Of a stretch of DNA of 52,426 bases, positions 40,301 to 48,918 are shown one piece after another. The DNA lies in contig JAQUTL010000017.1 of the NCBI GenBank assembly GCA_028709805.1, positions 1 to 52,426 on the forward strand, written 5' to 3'. Positions within the stretch are counted from its first letter, which is position 1. The number at the start of each line of letters is the position of its first letter. The position numbers and the translations under genes are program-made. The notes beneath the pieces are model-generated. The model saw only the letters and a program-made list of their open reading frames with translations. It made no database searches and was not told where the DNA came from. This stretch comes from Victivallaceae bacterium (GTDB lineage: Bacteria > Verrucomicrobiota > Lentisphaeria > Victivallales > Victivallaceae).

Positions 40301-43300
40301 CACCATATCGCCGCCCCGGAACAACTCCACTTCGTGCGGATTGGGGAAAAACTCGCATTCAAAGTGTCCGATTATCCGTTCGTCGCTCAGTCCGGTCATC
40401 TCCAGAAACAGCCGGTTGCACATGGTGTACCGCAGCCCGTCATCGATGTCTTTGGCGACAACATAACATGGCAGATTGTCGATCAGCTGCCGGAACATCG
40501 CCAGCGCGTCCTTAAGTTCGCCGTTGAGCCGTTCCATCTCACGGTGCGTCTGTTCGGACTCGGTCACGTCCTGAATAACTCCCAGTATCTGTTTGTTGCG
40601 CAGATCGCTGTCGTCCAGCGTCATCTGACAGCGATAATAGTGCAGTTCACCATTGCGGTCGGCCCGGAACGCCACGTCGGCCAACTTCAATTCCCCGGAA
40701 AGCACCCGCCGTCTGGCCTCGACCACACCGGCGACATCTTCCGCGAACATCCACGATTCCGGCTCGGCCAGCCGGCCGCCGCGCACCGGCCACAGCTTGT
40801 CCAGTGAAACCGAACCGATGCACTCGCCGGTTGCTGCCGAAACCCGGAACGCGGCCGATCCGGTGAGCTCCGACCCGTATTCCACAATCGCATTGACCGC
40901 GCGCAGGGCGTCGCGTTTGCGATATTCCTCGGTAACGTCGCGGAACACCATGATGGCGCCGATCAACCGTCCGGAAGCGTCGCGGATCGGCGACGCGCTG
41001 TCAGCAATATGGCGGCGCATGCCGGATTTGGATACAATATCGGTATGATTGCTCAAGTGTACGCTGCGCCCGCTTTCCAGCGCCTTCCGCACCGGAGACT
41101 CCACCGGCGTATCGTCGCGGTAGCTGACCAGAGAACAGACCGTCTCGTGGGGGCGGCCCACCGCGTCGGCGAATTTCCAGCCGGACAACCGTTCCGCCAC
41201 CGCGTTCATAATTGTGATCCGGCCCTCGGCATCCACCGCCAATACGCCGTCTCCGATGGAGTGAAGTGTAAGGTCGAACCGTTCGGCGTTGAGTTGCGCC
41301 TCGCGCTTGATCCGCTGCAGCTCGTCGGTGTCCTGCGATATCCAAATTACGGCCGGAACGCCGAATATCCGCTCATTCAACGGCGACACCACCGAAGAGC
41401 GCCACCGCCCGCGGTACAGATATTCAGCCCGTCCGGTCTGGCCGCTCTTCCACACTTCGGCCACCGAGCTTCGGACAATGCCGGCAAAATCGGCGTCCGG
41501 CAGGTCGTCGAGCATTCTGGCCTCTTTCAACCGGTCGGACGGGAACAGCTTCTCGCCGTCATTATACATCAGAAGCCGGCCATTACGGTCAAACACCAGA
41601 AATTCCAGCGGCAGTTGACCGACCGTCATCCCGTAACGCCAGCTCCGGCGCCGGGCGGCAAGCAGCCGCAGCAGAACCACGCACCCGCCAAGAAGCAACA
41701 CGGCAACCGCCGACAGAAAAACGCTCATATTCGCCAGCGCGACATCCCACAGGCCGGGAACCGGACGATCCCGCCGCAGACGGTCGATCGTCATCCCGGT
41801 CACCGCGTCCCGCCCGATGCTGCGCACGGTTTTCTCAAGTATCGAAAACAGCATGGGGTCATTGTGCTTCTTCACTCCAACCGCCAAATCCACCGTTGTT
41901 CCAATGAACAGTTTGGAAACCAGCGGTTCATTGTAGTTCGCGCTCAAAGCGTCATCGGCGCAAAGCGATGGCACGATACCGAATTCCTGCCGACCGTCAC
42001 GCACCGCGTCAAGCAGATCGGCAATATTGTCATAATAAACCGGCGTGGCGCCGGCGGGCAGAAGATTCCGCTGTATGGCCAAATCGGAGACCGCCGAATC
42101 GCGCAGCAGCGCAATCGAGTCCGGCGTTCCATTGAAGTCGCGCCGATACACCATGGATATCGGCGCGCGAAGCACAACTCTGGTCAGCGCGCAATCCAGC
42201 TGCTCGGCCAGATTGTAGTCACCGGGAATGCCCATGATGACGTCCACGTTATCGCCGCGGACTGCGTCGGCATAACCGTCGGCGGTGCCGAGCACAACCA
42301 CGTCAAACTTCAAGCCGGAACGGTCGGCGACAATTTTGACCATCTCGTTCAAGATGCCCTCGGCGGCGCCGTCGCGTTCGCCGGAATACGGGAACCGGTC
42401 GCGGTGAATCAGCACTTTAAATTCGGTGTTGTTCTCTGCGGCGGAGCGGATAAATTCTTTTTCCCCGTCGGTATAGGAAAATATTCCGCCGGGAACATCA
42501 GGATAATAGCGGGCCAGCAACTCGGAATTCAATTCCGGATAATCGGCGGCCATCCGCTCCATCGCCGCATCCACTTCGGCAAGCAGCTCCCGGTTGCCCT
42601 TGCGGACAATGACATAAACCGGCTGGGCGTCAATCATCTCCAGCGCCAGTTCGTCGCCGGGGGTGCTGATGCTGTCCAGCGCCAGCGCATCGACCTCCCG
42701 CTGCTCCAGCGCATGAAACATCTCCTCCACAGTGTCATAATAAACCGGGACATATTTGAATCCGCGTTTTCCGGCGTATTCTGCAACCTGAGCGATCAGG
42801 CGGTTGCCGCGCTGCATCCCGATGCGCATGCCGTTCCATCCGGCGTAGTCGCCGGGTTTGAAACGGGAGTCGTCACTGCGGACAGTGAGCATGGACGGCA
42901 GGGTATAAATGGGTCTGGCAGAATAATCAAACCGCGCTTCGCGTTCCGGAGTTCTGGTTGCCCATGTGACGAGATCGATTTCACCGCGCTCCAGCATTTC
43001 AAGCATGTCAGCCCAGCTGCGGTCATAGCCGACCAGTTCAAGTTTCCAGCCGGCGCAGTCGCCCATAACCCGCAGAAAATCATAGCCATAACCGGATTTA
43101 ACGCCATTTTCGATCTTGTGGTACCCGGGCATATGGAAAAATCCGGCTCTGACCGGTTCCGCCTGAGCCGCGCAAAGCAGCGAACAGGACAGAATGAAAT
43201 ACAAACAGACGACGGCTCCACAGCCGAACCGGCGGCCTGGCACCGTCAACATCAAGAAGAGCGAACTTATTGTTCGGAGAAACTTATTTATATTCTTCAT
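37304..43300 (-). CDS. Giant hybrid histidine kinase with dual solute-binding domains and PAS array (kinase C)
   Basis: This is the largest protein here, about 1998 residues from the Met at 43300; a further in-frame ATG at 43342 would add 14 residues and start next to a -10-like TATAAC. After an N-terminal hydrophobic signal (about 20-48) come two SBP_bac_3-like domains (about 52-280 and 295-520, GYGYDFLR, YDRSWADMLEMLERGEIDL), a membrane helix (about 525-550), roughly seven PAS-type segments (about 560-1430), a GAF domain (about 1450-1610), HisKA with His1636 in SHEIRTP, HATPase with GNAVKFTD, VADTGIGIG and GGTGLGLALV, and a receiver with Asp1929 in MTDLWMPGVNG. Two long PAS modules inside are near copies of each other. 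No DNA-binding output is attached. Confidence 0.92.
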   Translation of the reverse strand: MKNINKFLRTISSLFLMLTVPGRRFGCGAVVCLYFILSCSLLCAAQAEPVRAGFFHMPGYHKIENGVKSGYGYDFLRVMGDCAGWKLELVGYDRSWADMLEMLERGEIDLVTWATRTPEREARFDYSARPIYTLPSMLTVRSDDSRFKPGDYAGWNGMRIGMQRGNRLIAQVAEYAGKRGFKYVPVYYDTVEEMFHALEQREVDALALDSISTPGDELALEMIDAQPVYVIVRKGNRELLAEVDAAMERMAADYPELNSELLARYYPDVPGGIFSYTDGEKEFIRSAAENNTEFKVLIHRDRFPYSGERDGAAEGILNEMVKIVADRSGLKFDVVVLGTADGYADAVRGDNVDVIMGIPGDYNLAEQLDCALTRVVLRAPISMVYRRDFNGTPDSIALLRDSAVSDLAIQRNLLPAGATPVYYDNIADLLDAVRDGRQEFGIVPSLCADDALSANYNEPLVSKLFIGTTVDLAVGVKKHNDPMLFSILEKTVRSIGRDAVTGMTIDRLRRDRPVPGLWDVALANMSVFLSAVAVLLLGGCVVLLRLLAARRRSWRYGMTVGQLPLEFLVFDRNGRLLMYNDGEKLFPSDRLKEARMLDDLPDADFAGIVRSSVAEVWKSGQTGRAEYLYRGRWRSSVVSPLNERIFGVPAVIWISQDTDELQRIKREAQLNAERFDLTLHSIGDGVLAVDAEGRITIMNAVAERLSGWKFADAVGRPHETVCSLVSYRDDTPVESPVRKALESGRSVHLSNHTDIVSKSGMRRHIADSASPIRDASGRLIGAIMVFRDVTEEYRKRDALRAVNAIVEYGSELTGSAAFRVSAATGECIGSVSLDKLWPVRGGRLAEPESWMFAEDVAGVVEARRRVLSGELKLADVAFRADRNGELHYYRCQMTLDDSDLRNKQILGVIQDVTESEQTHREMERLNGELKDALAMFRQLIDNLPCYVVAKDIDDGLRYTMCNRLFLEMTGLSDERIIGHFECEFFPNPHEVELFRGGDMVAVEKNMSTEQVIPFTGCDGMLHQGHAYRFPLKLSDGRHWLFMLVDDITGIENERRGAERLAERFRLTLNSIGDGVIVTDEHGVVTLMNPVAERMTGVKSADGVGKPHEKVFRIVSALNDEPMSSPVTRTLRTGNVVELANHTDLLGFNGRRFHIADSAAPIHNDAGAISGAILVFRDVTEEYLQRDNLRSAVSQMELGAEMTLAATFRVDPATREISGSKLLGELWPVKDGIAMPMEEWVHPEDLPTMLSERSRFFFGGGDIRSCTFRAVKNGETRYYRMSASPDRSDPKRLRLFGVVQDITDIARQSGKLREARDLWNIVLDLIPVMIFAKRADDEFRYTLANRAFELFCGKAKNEIIGITDAQLFNRPEDLKQFKERDSAIMVGGKAETFSEEVVGADGLPHVFRTTKMPFTDADGRPLLLAVSFDVTELNSLIANLNVVNSCLESVFNAADSGKAIEQVLEAVCRHMRAQHSYIFRFAAAGDGTESVDTVAEYAGDGFEPILRGMHGFVIPDNTQAVCMLRRHETVILNDLTRPEQQEVIKPWVPLCKANNLRACFIAGIFVNGEFWGDFGLVYRDTAAVPFCEHDLKFLHAAAHMIELLLERDRISNALKAALAQAKSAERDKSMFLATMSHEIRTPLNAVIGFSELLQDETLAPAERNGYLASVFAAGNALLALINDVLDLSKLDAGQMKFASDEVSFKDMADEMSAIFRLKLAEKHLKLKLDIQPDMPTVFIDRLRLRQILFNLIGNAVKFTDVGGITVSAGFEKQTGHTGRLFFRVADTGIGIGAEERKRLFQLFYQIDTAKPGGTGLGLALVRKLLEHMNGTIELKSEVGQGTEFLVEISGISYGAAASGVSTSGAGRAETAVLPLDSFPDGVLLVDDVPLNLEVMTAMLRKLGMPVDAAADADAALKKLRLRRYSLLMTDLWMPGVNGDELALRVRSGDTGNKDMRIVAVTADVAGVASLDMSRFDAVLTKPVTMEKLRSMFLELGAGK

Positions 43301-43569
43301 TTTAAGCAAATTCGACGTCAATGCACAATGCCGGCATCGCATAAATCTGTTATAATTTAATGCTTATAACTTAAAATACAAACGAAATTTGGTAATATAT
43401 ATCAAAAGTTTTCATTCCCGTCAAACCTCCACTCTGTCGCCACGCCGTCCGGCATCGGCCGTCCGCAATTCAGGCGACAGTCGGTTACGCGTCAATTTGA
43501 CTTTCCGCCAGCCGATGCTATTTTACCGACAGGTCATTATCCAAAACGCTCAACAACTGGGATGCCGCC
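43301..43569. other. Divergent intergenic region between kinase C and the glycosidase-like gene
   Basis: Besides the promoter at 43497-43524, this gap holds an AT-rich stretch at 43341-43400 with TATAAT-like sequences on both strands (TATAAT at 43351-43356, TATAAC on the minus strand overlapping it), which could promote kinase C. I find no convincing small gene in the GC-richer middle part. Confidence 0.5.
43497..43524 (+). promoter_or_regulatory. Candidate promoter of the secreted glycosidase-like gene
   Basis: TTGACT at 43497-43502 and TATTTT at 43519-43524 are separated by 16 bp, about 45 bp before the ATG at 43570. Confidence 0.5.
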
Positions 43570-45315
43570 ATGAAAAAAACTGTCTTCATCGTCCTGCTGC
43601 TGTCCGCCGTTTCAAGCATCGCCGGAGACGCGTTCTGCAACTGGTGGCCCCACCAGACTCCGGCAGCCATGCCGACCGGACTCACCCAGTTTATGACCTT
43701 CACATTCCCGGAAGACTTCCGGCCGGCCGGCACACTGAAAATGACAATCGCCTTCCCGGTCGGCATCGAGTTTCTCGACTTCCCCACCGCGTGGACAAAT
43801 CCGACAAAACCGGACATTTTTGCCGTTCCGTTCCCGCCTCAAACCGCCGTTCCCTCCGCCGTCGAACAGCGCGGCGACGCGCTCGTACTGCAATTTCCGG
43901 CCGGCTCGTTCGAAAAATCCCCACTGACTTTTCTCCCGCTGATCCTGAAAGTCGCCACTCCTCCAGACGACTATACCGTGGCCGTGACCGCGCAGGATGC
44001 CAACGGCGTCCGGCATGAAACCGAGCTTGCGCTGAAGATTTATCCGCCGCTGTCGGGTGAACGGTGCAAACGTCCGCTGATCGTCTGGAATTTTCAGGGA
44101 CTGGATGAAAAACATCTGCCGGTCTACATGACCGCGCTGACCGCGGCCGGCGTCAACGCACTTTATGAGATGCGCGAAGAGACGCCCAACCGCAAATCGG
44201 CGGCCGATTTTCAGGAGCAATACAACACACTTCACGGCACCGCTTTTTTCGCCGAACGCATCCCGCGCCACTTCGCCGACAACGGTCTGCCGCCGGAACT
44301 TGCCGGCCGCACCGACATCGTGTTCGACACCGCATACATGGTCGACCACCCGGCGGTCATGGAGGCGTTTGTAAAACATTATATCGATTTCCTCACCGAT
44401 GGCAAAAACTTCAGCGCCGTTGTCTATGACGCCGAACGCGGCGCGTTCAAGGCGCGCGGAACCCGGATCGTCGGCGACCTTACGCCATACAGTCTGAACC
44501 GCTTCGCCGCCCGCTTCGCCCTCGCGGAAACGCCGACGCCGGAAATTATAACCGAAAAATACCGGTCGGAATGGGTGCAGTACAACTGCGAACTCACCCG
44601 CGACTTCGCCTCCGGCGTCGCCGCCGTCATGAAAAAATATTTTCCCGACCGTGCGTTTGAAATCTATTCCGGCTATGAGTACGACAATTCCATCGACAAG
44701 GGACTGTCAAAAATCCAGTACGCCGTCGACTGGAACCTCATGGGCGGCTGCGGACTTGACACCGCCAGCTTCGGCTACTTCGTTCAGCCTTCCCTGCTTC
44801 GCCGGACCGCCGATGCCATGCGCGGCAAACTCACGGTCATCCCCGCCGAAATGTATGCGGAGACGTTCAACACCGTGTCCGACGCCGAACGCATGAGCGT
44901 CGGCCGCTTCACCATCCGGCTGATCGAATGCTGCCTCGCCACCTACAACCGCGGAATACAGATATGGATGGGGCCGCTGATGCACGGCGGTGCACTGATT
45001 GCCGTTGACCGCTGCAACCGGTTCGTCAATCTCACCTGCGACTTTATCTCCGACGCCACCGGCGTTGAGCCGCAAACCATCTGTTCGATAAGCCCGCGCG
45101 ACGCAATCCGGGAATGCTACGCCTTTCGGAAAAACGGCAAAACCATGCTGGTGTTCCTGAATACCCGGTCGACCGACCGCCGGCTGCGCGTGAAAATCAC
45201 CGATACCAATGCAAAAATACTGACGGACGTCATCACCGGTGAAAACTCGCCGGTGCCGCCGCTGCTGACGCTCCGGCTTGAACCGTACGCCTATGCGGTA
45301 TATATTGTGGAATGA
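43570..45315 (+). CDS. Secreted protein, probable glycoside-hydrolase-like TIM barrel
   Basis: This 581-residue protein has a signal peptide (MKKTVFIVLLLSAVSSIAG). Residues about 20-160 look like an immunoglobulin-type beta domain. From about 165 the chain resembles a TIM-barrel hydrolase: RPLIVWNFQGLDEKHLPVYMTALTAAGVNALYEMRE, then FSAVVYDAERGAF, FEIYSGYEYDNS, VDWNLMGGCGLDTASFGYF, VIPAEMYAETF and GIQIWMGPLMHGG. The last 90 residues form a small beta domain typical of glycosidase C-termini (MLVFLNTRSTDRRLRVKI...LEPYAYAVYIVE). I cannot assign a GH family. Acidic residues on the presumed strand ends could be catalytic. It is monocistronic. Confidence 0.55.
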   Translation: MKKTVFIVLLLSAVSSIAGDAFCNWWPHQTPAAMPTGLTQFMTFTFPEDFRPAGTLKMTIAFPVGIEFLDFPTAWTNPTKPDIFAVPFPPQTAVPSAVEQRGDALVLQFPAGSFEKSPLTFLPLILKVATPPDDYTVAVTAQDANGVRHETELALKIYPPLSGERCKRPLIVWNFQGLDEKHLPVYMTALTAAGVNALYEMREETPNRKSAADFQEQYNTLHGTAFFAERIPRHFADNGLPPELAGRTDIVFDTAYMVDHPAVMEAFVKHYIDFLTDGKNFSAVVYDAERGAFKARGTRIVGDLTPYSLNRFAARFALAETPTPEIITEKYRSEWVQYNCELTRDFASGVAAVMKKYFPDRAFEIYSGYEYDNSIDKGLSKIQYAVDWNLMGGCGLDTASFGYFVQPSLLRRTADAMRGKLTVIPAEMYAETFNTVSDAERMSVGRFTIRLIECCLATYNRGIQIWMGPLMHGGALIAVDRCNRFVNLTCDFISDATGVEPQTICSISPRDAIRECYAFRKNGKTMLVFLNTRSTDRRLRVKITDTNAKILTDVITGENSPVPPLLTLRLEPYAYAVYIVE

Positions 45316-45386
45316 AAGCATTGCACCGATCCCTCAGCAATAAGCTGAAGCGGCGAAAAAAGCAAATCGGCCGTGAGTCCTCCGGC

Positions 45387-46055
45387 TTATCGTGATGCGA
45401 TGGAATTTTCCCAGATGATCGGCGGAGTTTCCGGCGGCGGCAGCAGATAGCCGCAGCCAAGCCAGACCAGCAGACCAATCAGCACAATCAGCAGAACGCC
45501 GGCCAGACGCAGCCGCCATTTACTGCGGTATTCCCATAAGAGCAGTATGGCAAAGGCCAGCGCTCCGCAGAAAATCAGGTGGGTAAAAGCGTCCGAACTG
45601 GTATTCATCTGCGGCGCCGACGCGCGCAATTCAGCGGCAAATGACCGCATAGCCTCCAGCATTTCCCCGTCGGAAGCCAGCGGCGCAAAATAATCGCCGA
45701 CGCGCTTGCGGACAATGTCAATCCCGTGACGGCGGCCATAGCGCTGAAAAGCGTCACCCATCACCGCCTGCATCCTGCCGTTCAGCCCAATCACCAGCGC
45801 AACGCCGTTGTCCGGCATGCCGTTCTCCTCCAGAAACGCGCCGTCCAGCCAGCCTGAACTTTCCGGGAATTCCGGCATAATGAACATTTTGAATTGAACA
45901 TCGCTTTTGTTGGCGCCGTGAAGATTGTCGGAAATCTCCTGACGCTGCGCGTCGGTCAGAAATCCGGACGGATCGTCCACCCACGGCGTCGCCGCGGCGG
46001 CGGAAAGCGCCAGCGCAAAACACGCAAAAAATGCCGAAACAAGTTTTCCCATCAT
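45387..46055 (-). CDS. TPM-domain membrane protein
   Basis: This 222-residue protein has an N-terminal signal or anchor (LVSAFFACFALALSAAAA), then a TPM domain beginning WVDDPSGFLTDAQRQEISDNL with the family pattern VALVIGLNGRMQAVMGDAF. Two C-terminal hydrophobic segments follow (FCGALAFAILLLWEY and LAGVLLIVLIGLLVWLGCGYLL). TPM domains are linked to photosystem II repair phosphatase in plants and to YgcG-type envelope proteins in bacteria, where their job is unclear. Its start (ATGATG) overlaps the stop of the receiver gene, so the two are translationally coupled. This pairing is the best clue to its role. Confidence 0.75.
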   Translation of the reverse strand: MMGKLVSAFFACFALALSAAAATPWVDDPSGFLTDAQRQEISDNLHGANKSDVQFKMFIMPEFPESSGWLDGAFLEENGMPDNGVALVIGLNGRMQAVMGDAFQRYGRRHGIDIVRKRVGDYFAPLASDGEMLEAMRSFAAELRASAPQMNTSSDAFTHLIFCGALAFAILLLWEYRSKWRLRLAGVLLIVLIGLLVWLGCGYLLPPPETPPIIWENSIASR

Positions 46056-46477
46056 TGCACCGCCGCCTTTCTCCGATGCGGATGTTCATCCAGTATTCGC
46101 CGTATTTCCGTCATGACCTGCTTCAGCCGGTGGGGTTTCGGCAGGAATCCACGCGCCCCCTGCTCCAGCAGGTCATGCACTTCCGACTCCGAAATATATC
46201 CGCTGGAAAGCAGAATGTTAGCGTCCGGGTCAAGTTCGCGGATCCGGTAGAATGTCTGATGTCCGCCGGCCTTGGGCATAATCATGTCCAGCAAAACCAG
46301 ATCAATTTCATCCGGGTTGGCGGCGTACATGTCCATGGCGTCCACGCCGTTTTCGGCCAGCAGAACGCAGTATCCGCAGTCCTGCAGCGCCTCTATCAGA
46401 AAATCCCAGATGGTTTCGTGATCGTCAACGATCAGTACTGTTTCCCCGTTCGACTTCAAAATATTCTCGTTCCCCAT
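46052..46477 (-). CDS. Stand-alone response-regulator receiver protein
   Basis: This 141-residue protein is a single CheY-like receiver domain. The acidic pocket (VDDHE, Asp18/Asp19), phospho-acceptor Asp64 in VLLDMIMP, the switch residue region LLSSGY, and Lys in FLPKPHR are all present. The receiver resembles those at the C-terminus of hybrid kinases rather than CheY. It has no output domain, so it may act as a phosphate carrier or by protein contact. It has its own strong promoter and is coupled to the TPM-domain gene. Its nearest kinases are the large hybrids at 27-43 kb, but their partnership is only inferred from proximity. Confidence 0.85.
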   Translation of the reverse strand: MGNENILKSNGETVLIVDDHETIWDFLIEALQDCGYCVLLAENGVDAMDMYAANPDEIDLVLLDMIMPKAGGHQTFYRIRELDPDANILLSSGYISESEVHDLLEQGARGFLPKPHRLKQVMTEIRRILDEHPHRRKAAVQ

Positions 46478-46513
46478 TGCCGCACCCGGATTCTATGTTT
46501 TGACTATATACAA

Positions 46514-46541
46514 ATTATAACGGAGAAATGGCGAATGTCAA
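46514..46541 (-). promoter_or_regulatory. Consensus sigma-70-type promoter of the receiver/TPM operon
   Basis: On the minus strand TTGACA (46541-46536) and TATAAT (46519-46514) are both perfect consensus hexamers, separated by 16 bp. They lie just after the recQ stop and about 40 bp before the receiver start. Confidence 0.8.
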
Positions 46542-46546
46542 GAGCC

Positions 46547-48883
46547 TCAGCGGTTATTTTGCGATTTTTGCCATTCCCTTATGACTTCGATCAGCCGCGG
46601 CATCACGCTGCCGGCTTTTGCCGGACCGATGCCGGGAACGGACATGGATTCCCCGCAGGTGCGCGGCTTCATCTTCGCCAGCATGCGGAGCGTGTCGTTG
46701 GTGAGTATCCGGTATGCCGGGACGCCGCGGGAGGCGGCCATGGTCTGCCGTTCGCGGCGCAGAAGTTCAAACAAGTCGTCGGTGCCGTCGAACCGGGAAT
46801 TACCGTCGCAGTGGGCGGAAGCCGACGGCTTCCCGGCACCGCCACGCCGCCCCGCCGGAGCGTCGTCGGGAAAATCGAGCATGACGGGATGTTTGCCGTT
46901 GTACTGACACCCGGCGGCGGTGATGACCAGCAGCGGCCAGTCGCCGGACTTGTCCACGCCGATCAGTCCGGCCCGTTCCATGGTGCGCATCAGCCGCATG
47001 ATCCGGTTGAGCTTCCAGTCGCTCAGGCGACCGAAAAACGGCGATGAAGTGAGATTTTTCGTGCTGAGCGCCGCAGTCCGTCCGCCGGCCAGCACCTGAC
47101 TGACGGTGCCGAGTCCGAATCTCCGGTTGAAATGATAGGCGGCTTCAAGCACGATCAGCACCGCCTCGGCTTCCGCTGCGGTCGGCGGACGCAGCGACGA
47201 AGCGCTCCGGTCGCAGAAATCGCAGTTGCCGCAGTGCCAGTCTCCGGCGTCCTCGCCAAAATATTCGACCAGAAATTTCTGCCGGCATCCGGCGCAGTTC
47301 ACATATTTCACCACATCATCCAGCCGTTCAAGTTCAAAGTCGCGCTTCTCGCGCAGAAGTTCGAAGTCCAGCGCCAGCGGCGACTCGCGGTTCGGAAGCA
47401 CGATGGACTTTCCGGCGAACGGCGGCGTCCACTCAATGATCTTCGCAGTTTCCAGTGCGCTCAACACCCGCTTGATCTGGGCGGCGTTCAGTCCGCACAC
47501 CGCAGCCATTTCGTCATAATCGACCTCGACTCCGGAGGCGAGATCGTCGCGGTAGGCGCCGATCATCCGGTAGACGAAACGCGACCGCTGAGTGCTTTGC
47601 AGTTGATTTGCAGTCCGCAGTGCGCCGAGGTCGCCGGAAAATTTCAGCGTTCCGGCTCCGCCGGCGTAGGGGCGCTCGATCGCGCCGCACCGCTGCAGAA
47701 CCTGAAGCGCACCGGAGATATGACGCTCGTTTTTGGCGTCCGGCACCAGACCGGCAAGGTCGGCCGCGGTGATGTCCAGCGTGTCGCAGTCGCGATGGAG
47801 CGCGATCCGCCGCAGTGCCTCGTAGGTGGAGCGCACCAGAGACTCGGACGGATTGTTCATGTCGATCAGGAATTCCTGAATATAGCGGTCGGAATAAGAA
47901 AACAGCAGAATACACTCCGCCGGTTCGCCGTCGCGTCCGGCACGCCCGGCCTCCTGATAATAAGCCTCAAGCGTCCCGGGCATGTTGTAATGGACGATGC
48001 GACGGACGTCCGGCCGGTCGATTCCCATTCCGAACGCGTTGGTGGCGGCCAGTACGCCGTCCGGTCGGCGCATAAATTCGTCCTGCGCCGCGGCACGGTC
48101 GGCGTCGCTCATTCCGGCATGATAGGCCAGGCAGCCGAATTCGCCGGCAATTTCGTCCACGCTCTTGCGGGTGGAGGCGTAGATGATGGTTGGAGCCGGC
48201 TCGACTAAAAGTTCGCGCAGAACCCGGAGCTTGTCGCCGCCGTTGGGAGTAGCGATCACCTTGAACGCCAGATTGGGGCGCTTGAAGCCGGAAACATGGA
48301 TGCGCATATTCGGACGGCGCAGCTGAATCCTGATGTCGCGCCGGACCGCGGCGGTGGCGGTGGCGGTGAAGGCGCAGAGCTGCCCGACGCCGCACGTCTC
48401 GGCCATTTCACCGATCCGCAGATAGTGCGGACGGAAGTCGTGTCCCCACTGACTGATGCAGTGAGCTTCGTCCACCACCAGAAGCGACGGCGGAAATTCG
48501 GTGACGAAGCGGCGGAAACTCTCCGCGCCGAAACGTTCCGGCGCAACATAAAGTATTTTGATTTCCCCGCTCCGGCAGCCGGCCAGCACCCGCTGCTGCT
48601 CGGAATATGGAATCGCGCTGTTCACGCAACCGGCGGGAATATTTCTGGCGTTCAGCGCGTCCACCTGATCCTTCATCAGCGAGATCAGCGGCGACACCAC
48701 GATGCCGTAGCCGTCACGCATCAAAATCGGCAGCTGATAACAGAGCGACTTCCCCGCCCCGGTCGGCATGACCACGCAAAGGTCCTCGCCGTCAACGATG
48801 CCGGAGACAATCTCCTCCTGAGAATCAAGAAAGGCGTCAAAGTTGAAATAGCGCTTAAGCGCCGCCGAAAGTTCACTGTTCAT
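46547..48883 (-). CDS. recQ: ATP-dependent DNA helicase RecQ
   Basis: This 778-residue superfamily 2 helicase unwinds DNA 3' to 5' in recombination and repair. Motif I MPTGAGKS (Lys45), the DEAHCISQWGHDFRPHY box with the RecQ aromatic loop, VMPTGAG, AFGMGIDRPDVR and the motif VI region YYQEAGRAGRDG are intact. The RQC zinc-binding cysteines (CAGCRQKF ... CGNCDFC) lie near 530-555. A C-terminal HRDC-like domain (LFELLRRERQTMAASRGVPAYRIL...) is present. It is longer than E. coli RecQ. The start codon lies only about seven bases after a good -10 box, so its mRNA may be leaderless. It shares a 53-bp divergent gap with the glycosidase gene. Confidence 0.96.
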   Translation of the reverse strand: MNSELSAALKRYFNFDAFLDSQEEIVSGIVDGEDLCVVMPTGAGKSLCYQLPILMRDGYGIVVSPLISLMKDQVDALNARNIPAGCVNSAIPYSEQQRVLAGCRSGEIKILYVAPERFGAESFRRFVTEFPPSLLVVDEAHCISQWGHDFRPHYLRIGEMAETCGVGQLCAFTATATAAVRRDIRIQLRRPNMRIHVSGFKRPNLAFKVIATPNGGDKLRVLRELLVEPAPTIIYASTRKSVDEIAGEFGCLAYHAGMSDADRAAAQDEFMRRPDGVLAATNAFGMGIDRPDVRRIVHYNMPGTLEAYYQEAGRAGRDGEPAECILLFSYSDRYIQEFLIDMNNPSESLVRSTYEALRRIALHRDCDTLDITAADLAGLVPDAKNERHISGALQVLQRCGAIERPYAGGAGTLKFSGDLGALRTANQLQSTQRSRFVYRMIGAYRDDLASGVEVDYDEMAAVCGLNAAQIKRVLSALETAKIIEWTPPFAGKSIVLPNRESPLALDFELLREKRDFELERLDDVVKYVNCAGCRQKFLVEYFGEDAGDWHCGNCDFCDRSASSLRPPTAAEAEAVLIVLEAAYHFNRRFGLGTVSQVLAGGRTAALSTKNLTSSPFFGRLSDWKLNRIMRLMRTMERAGLIGVDKSGDWPLLVITAAGCQYNGKHPVMLDFPDDAPAGRRGGAGKPSASAHCDGNSRFDGTDDLFELLRRERQTMAASRGVPAYRILTNDTLRMLAKMKPRTCGESMSVPGIGPAKAGSVMPRLIEVIREWQKSQNNR

Positions 48884-48890
48884 AGGGGAT

Positions 48891-48918
48891 AATATAGCTT
48901 GATTTTATTTCCGGTCAA
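48891..48918 (-). promoter_or_regulatory. Candidate recQ promoter abutting the start codon
   Basis: On the minus strand TTGACC (48918-48913) and TATATT (48896-48891) are separated by 16 bp. The -10 box ends seven bases before the recQ ATG and there is no Shine-Dalgarno sequence, so transcription would begin at or beside the start codon. Confidence 0.55.

Noticed and set aside
41009..43360. A 783-codon plus-strand open frame opposite kinase C
   Set aside because: The frame of kinase C has continuous domain homology, while the antisense translation shows no recognisable domain.
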